Below are positions 61,434 to 64,000 of a DNA stretch of 64,000 nucleotides, one piece after another. A program made the translations under genes and the position numbers. The stretch spans positions 2,046,001 through 2,110,000 of the forward strand of contig AP017605.1 of assembly GCA_002356515.1 (NCBI GenBank), written 5' to 3'. Below the pieces are notes generated by a model. It did no database searches. It worked only from the letters and a program-made list of their open reading frames with translations, and had not been told where the DNA came from. This DNA is from Mesorhizobium loti. Its GTDB lineage: Bacteria > Pseudomonadota > Alphaproteobacteria > Rhizobiales > Rhizobiaceae. Each line of letters starts with the position of its first letter. The stretch's first letter is position 1.

Positions 61434-62891
61434 ATGAAAAACCTCAGAGACAAAAGCCTCTTCCGCGAAGCCGGCCTGATCGGCGGCGAGTGGGTCGCCG
61501 CCGGCTCCGGCAAGACCGTCGATGTCATCGATCCGGCGACGCAGGCGGCCATCGGCACCGTACCGGACATGGCCGGTCTGGAGACCCGTGCGGCCATAGA
61601 GGCCGCTGCGTCCGCCTATGCGGCTTGGAAGAAGAAGACCAACGCCGAGCGCGCTATCCTGCTGGAGGCCTGGCATGGGCTGATGCTGGCGCATCTGGAC
61701 GATCTCGCGCTGATCCTGACCACGGAACAGGGCAAGCCGCTGGACGAGGCCAAAGGCGAGATCCGTTACGGCGCGTCCTTCGTCAAATGGTTCGCCGAGG
61801 AAGCGCGCCGCATCAACGGCCACACCATCCCCTCGCCCACACCAGACCGCCGCATCATCGTGCTGAAGGAGCCGGTGGGCGTTTGCGGCATCATCACGCC
61901 GTGGAATTTTCCCAATGCGATGATCACCCGCAAGGTCGCGCCGGCGCTTGCCGCCGGCTGCACCGTGGTGATCAAGCCGTCCGAGTTCACCCCCTATTCG
62001 GCGCTGGCGCTCGGCGCGCTTGCCGAGCGCGCCGGCATCCCTGCCGGCGTCATCAACATCGTCACCGGCATGCCGACCGAGATCGGCAACGAAATCATGG
62101 CGAACGAGACCGTCCGCAAGATCTCCTTCACCGGCTCGACGCGGGTCGGCTCGCTGCTGATGCGCGGGGCGGCCGACAGCGTGAAGCGGCTCAGCCTCGA
62201 ACTCGGGGGCAACGCCCCCTTCATCGTCTTCGACGACGCCGATCTCGACCTCGCCGTCGAGGGCGCGCTGGTCTCGAAATTCCGCAATGGCGGCCAGACC
62301 TGCGTCTGCGCCAACCGCATCCTCGTTCAGGCCGGTGTCTACGACGCCTTCGCTGCCAAGCTATCCGCTCGCGTCAACGCCATGACGGTGGGGCCGGGCA
62401 CACAGCCCGGCGTCGCCATCGGGCCGATGATCAACATGGCGGCGGTCGAGAAGATCAACCGCCACGTCGAGGACGCGCTCGCCAAGGGTGCTGTAATCAT
62501 CACCGAGAAGCCGGCCTTGCCCGACGGCCCTCAGTATGTCGCGCCGCTGGTGCTGAGCGGCGCCACCAAGGACATGCAGCTCGCCGGCGAAGAGACGTTC
62601 GGCCCGGTCGCGCCGCTTTTCCGGTTCGAGACGGAAGAGGAAGCGATCGCGCTGGCCAATGGCACGCCCTACGGCCTCGCCTCCTACTTCTATACCGAGA
62701 ATCTGCGGCGCGCCTGGCGCGTCGGCGAGGCGCTGGAGTTCGGCATGGTGGGCTTGAACACCGGCTCGGTCTCGATCGAAGTCGCCCCCTTCGGCGGCGT
62801 CAAGCTGTCCGGCCTCGGCCGCGAGGGCGCGCAGGCCGGCATCGAGGAATATCTCGAGATGAAGAGCTTTCACATGGGCGGGCTGGGCTGA
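61434..62891 (+). CDS. gabD: succinate-semialdehyde-dehydrogenase-type ALDH
   Basis: A 485-residue ALDH closest to GabD in pattern: LILTTEQGKPLDEAKGEI, KWFAEEARRINGHTIPSP, ITPWNFPNAMITRKVAPAL, Glu in LELGGNAPF and Cys in GGQTCVCANRI, with the extra Cys two residues later that regulates GabD by disulphide formation in known cases. It would convert succinate semialdehyde to succinate. The gene converges with a DAO-type oxidase; together they would fit amine or GABA breakdown. Confidence 0.88.
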   Translation: MKNLRDKSLFREAGLIGGEWVAAGSGKTVDVIDPATQAAIGTVPDMAGLETRAAIEAAASAYAAWKKKTNAERAILLEAWHGLMLAHLDDLALILTTEQGKPLDEAKGEIRYGASFVKWFAEEARRINGHTIPSPTPDRRIIVLKEPVGVCGIITPWNFPNAMITRKVAPALAAGCTVVIKPSEFTPYSALALGALAERAGIPAGVINIVTGMPTEIGNEIMANETVRKISFTGSTRVGSLLMRGAADSVKRLSLELGGNAPFIVFDDADLDLAVEGALVSKFRNGGQTCVCANRILVQAGVYDAFAAKLSARVNAMTVGPGTQPGVAIGPMINMAAVEKINRHVEDALAKGAVIITEKPALPDGPQYVAPLVLSGATKDMQLAGEETFGPVAPLFRFETEEEAIALANGTPYGLASYFYTENLRRAWRVGEALEFGMVGLNTGSVSIEVAPFGGVKLSGLGREGAQAGIEEYLEMKSFHMGGLG

Positions 62892-62925
62892 GGCAGTTTT
62901 TGCCGAAGCCGGGCCGGATCGGCGA

Positions 62926-64000
62926 TCACTGAATCCGGTCGAGCGCCTTGTAATAGAGCCCGACCATCGGCAGGAACCAGGGCTTGCCGGAATAGCCCGG
63001 AATAGCAGGCCATTCGAGCCCCTTCAGCGGATTGCGGTCCTCGCGGCCGAGCATGGCATCGGCCAGGATCATGCCGAGATGGGTGGAGAGCTGCGCACCG
63101 TGGCCGGAATAGCCCATCGCGAACCACACACCGTCCTGGTAACCGGCGCGCGGAAAACGGTCCTTGGTCATGTCGACCAGCCCGCCCCAGCAATAGTCGA
63201 TCTCGACCTTGGCGAGCTGCGGAAAGATCGCCGCGAGGCCCGCCCGCAGGATCTGTCCGCTCCTGGCGTCGGAGCGCTGGTCCGATGTCGCCGAGAAGCG
63301 TGCGCGGCCGCCGAAGATCAGGCGATTGTCCGGTGACAGCCGGAAGTAGTTGCCGATGTTCATCGAGGTGACGCATGTCCGGTTGCCGGGCATGGTGGCA
63401 GTGATCTCGGCGTCGCTTAGCGGCCGCGTGGCGATGATGAAGCTGCCGACGGAAATGATCCTGCGACGGAAATAGCTGAAGTCAGGCGTGGTGTAGGCGC
63501 CGGTCGCCACCAGCACATTGTCGGCGCTGATGCGGCCGCGCGAAGTGGTCAGCTCATGCCGGCTGCCGGCCTGCTTGTGATCGGTCACCGCCGCGTTTTC
63601 ATAAATGACGGCACCGTGGCGGGTGGCAGAAGTGGCGAGACCCGTCACATAACGCCCCATATGCATCATGGCGCTCTTCTTCGACAGCATCGCGCCATGG
63701 AAGGGCGAGCCGATCTCGGATTTGAGGTCGGCCGCCGTCAGCAGCGCCGTATCCGGATCCACTTCGGCATGGAGGGCCTCGAAGTTGCGGGCGATCGCTT
63801 CGAAATGTTGCGGCTTGGAGGCGAGCTTCAGCTTGCCGGCGCGGCGGAAGTTGCAGTCGATGCCTTCTTCGGCGACCAGCGCCTCGATGGTGTCGACGGA
63901 GTCGTCAAGCGCCCGGTAGAGCGCGATGGCGCGCTCCTTGCCGAGCTCCGCCTTGGCCGAGAGGTAGCTGTGGGCGAGGCCGTTGTTGAGGTGTCCGCCA
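62926..64000 (-). CDS. DAO-family FAD oxidase, gamma-glutamylputrescine-oxidase-like (cut by window end)
   Basis: The frame stays open to base 64000, so the N-terminus with the FAD-binding motif is outside the window. About 357 residues are visible. GGHLNNGLAHSY at the edge resembles the GxxGGQxxNG segment of PuuB/OrdL proteins, followed by LVAEEGIDCNFRRAGKLKLA, SEIGSPFHGAMLSKKSAMMHMGRYVTGLA, VLVATGAYTTP and YCWGGLVDMTKDRFP with the C-terminal GYSGHGAQLSTHLG. Members oxidise gamma-glutamylputrescine or related N-substituted amines to aldehydes. The convergent GabD-like gene would fit such a pathway. Confidence 0.9.
   Translation of the reverse strand, partial: GGHLNNGLAHSYLSAKAELGKERAIALYRALDDSVDTIEALVAEEGIDCNFRRAGKLKLASKPQHFEAIARNFEALHAEVDPDTALLTAADLKSEIGSPFHGAMLSKKSAMMHMGRYVTGLATSATRHGAVIYENAAVTDHKQAGSRHELTTSRGRISADNVLVATGAYTTPDFSYFRRRIISVGSFIIATRPLSDAEITATMPGNRTCVTSMNIGNYFRLSPDNRLIFGGRARFSATSDQRSDARSGQILRAGLAAIFPQLAKVEIDYCWGGLVDMTKDRFPRAGYQDGVWFAMGYSGHGAQLSTHLGMILADAMLGREDRNPLKGLEWPAIPGYSGKPWFLPMVGLYYKALDRIQ

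Overview
The window is high-GC, densely packed DNA with short intergenic gaps, many ATGA-type gene overlaps and a large share of ABC transporters, aldehyde dehydrogenases and LysR/TetR regulators. Together with an intergenic stem-loop repeat family built on GCAATTCC...GGAATTGC, this points to an alphaproteobacterium of the Rhizobiales, most likely Mesorhizobium or a close relative (inference from gene style, not from a marker gene). I saw no rRNA, tRNA, CRISPR array, transposase or integrase.

Layout. 1-3363 (+): two alpha/beta hydrolases (the first cut by the window edge), a short-chain dehydrogenase, a VOC-fold protein and a fragment of a 3-hydroxyisobutyrate-dehydrogenase-type gene. 3557-10270 (-): one eight-gene unit, SDR - MoaF-like - SnoaL-like - substrate-binding protein - livG - livF - livH - livM. 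10459-18071: YceI protein, membrane protein, ALDH + GMC oxidoreductase pair, PfkB kinase preceded by an apparent ABC-permease relic, a stand-alone phnM, and a tiny ORF. 18795-24845 (+): ribose-type sugar ABC transporter (SBP, permease, ATPase), Gfo/Idh/MocA dehydrogenase and an amidase with an extra C-terminal part. 24855-29074: a low-GC orphan gene, a protein resembling cyanobacterial fluorescence recovery protein, a ThuA-like protein, a luciferase-like monooxygenase, a CoA transferase and a small secreted protein.

29201-46022 is the most interesting part. A trimethylamine-dehydrogenase-like flavoprotein and an MttB-family methyltransferase (+) lie next to a divergent ALDH. An HD-domain putative diiron oxygenase, a Rieske ferredoxin-like protein and an amidohydrolase form a leftward operon divergent from a LysR gene. 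A CocE/NonD-type hydrolase, a complete peptide-type ABC transporter and a BetI-like TetR regulator form a second leftward operon. Two nearly identical palindromes, one before the flavoprotein gene and one before the hydrolase gene, suggest that the TetR protein encoded at the end of the transporter operon controls both units. I infer a regulon for uptake, hydrolysis and demethylation of a quaternary or N-methylated amine. The heterotetrameric sarcosine oxidase operon at 47616-52693 would continue that pathway down to glycine.

46362-64000 otherwise holds an aminotransferase, two LysR genes, a DUF1127 protein, a GNAT protein, an ArgE-like deacetylase, a GhrA-like reductase, a cupin, an ALDH, a tartrate/D-malate-type dehydrogenase, a succinate-semialdehyde-type dehydrogenase and, cut by the window end, a DAO-type FAD oxidase. 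These look like accessory catabolism of amines and hydroxy acids.
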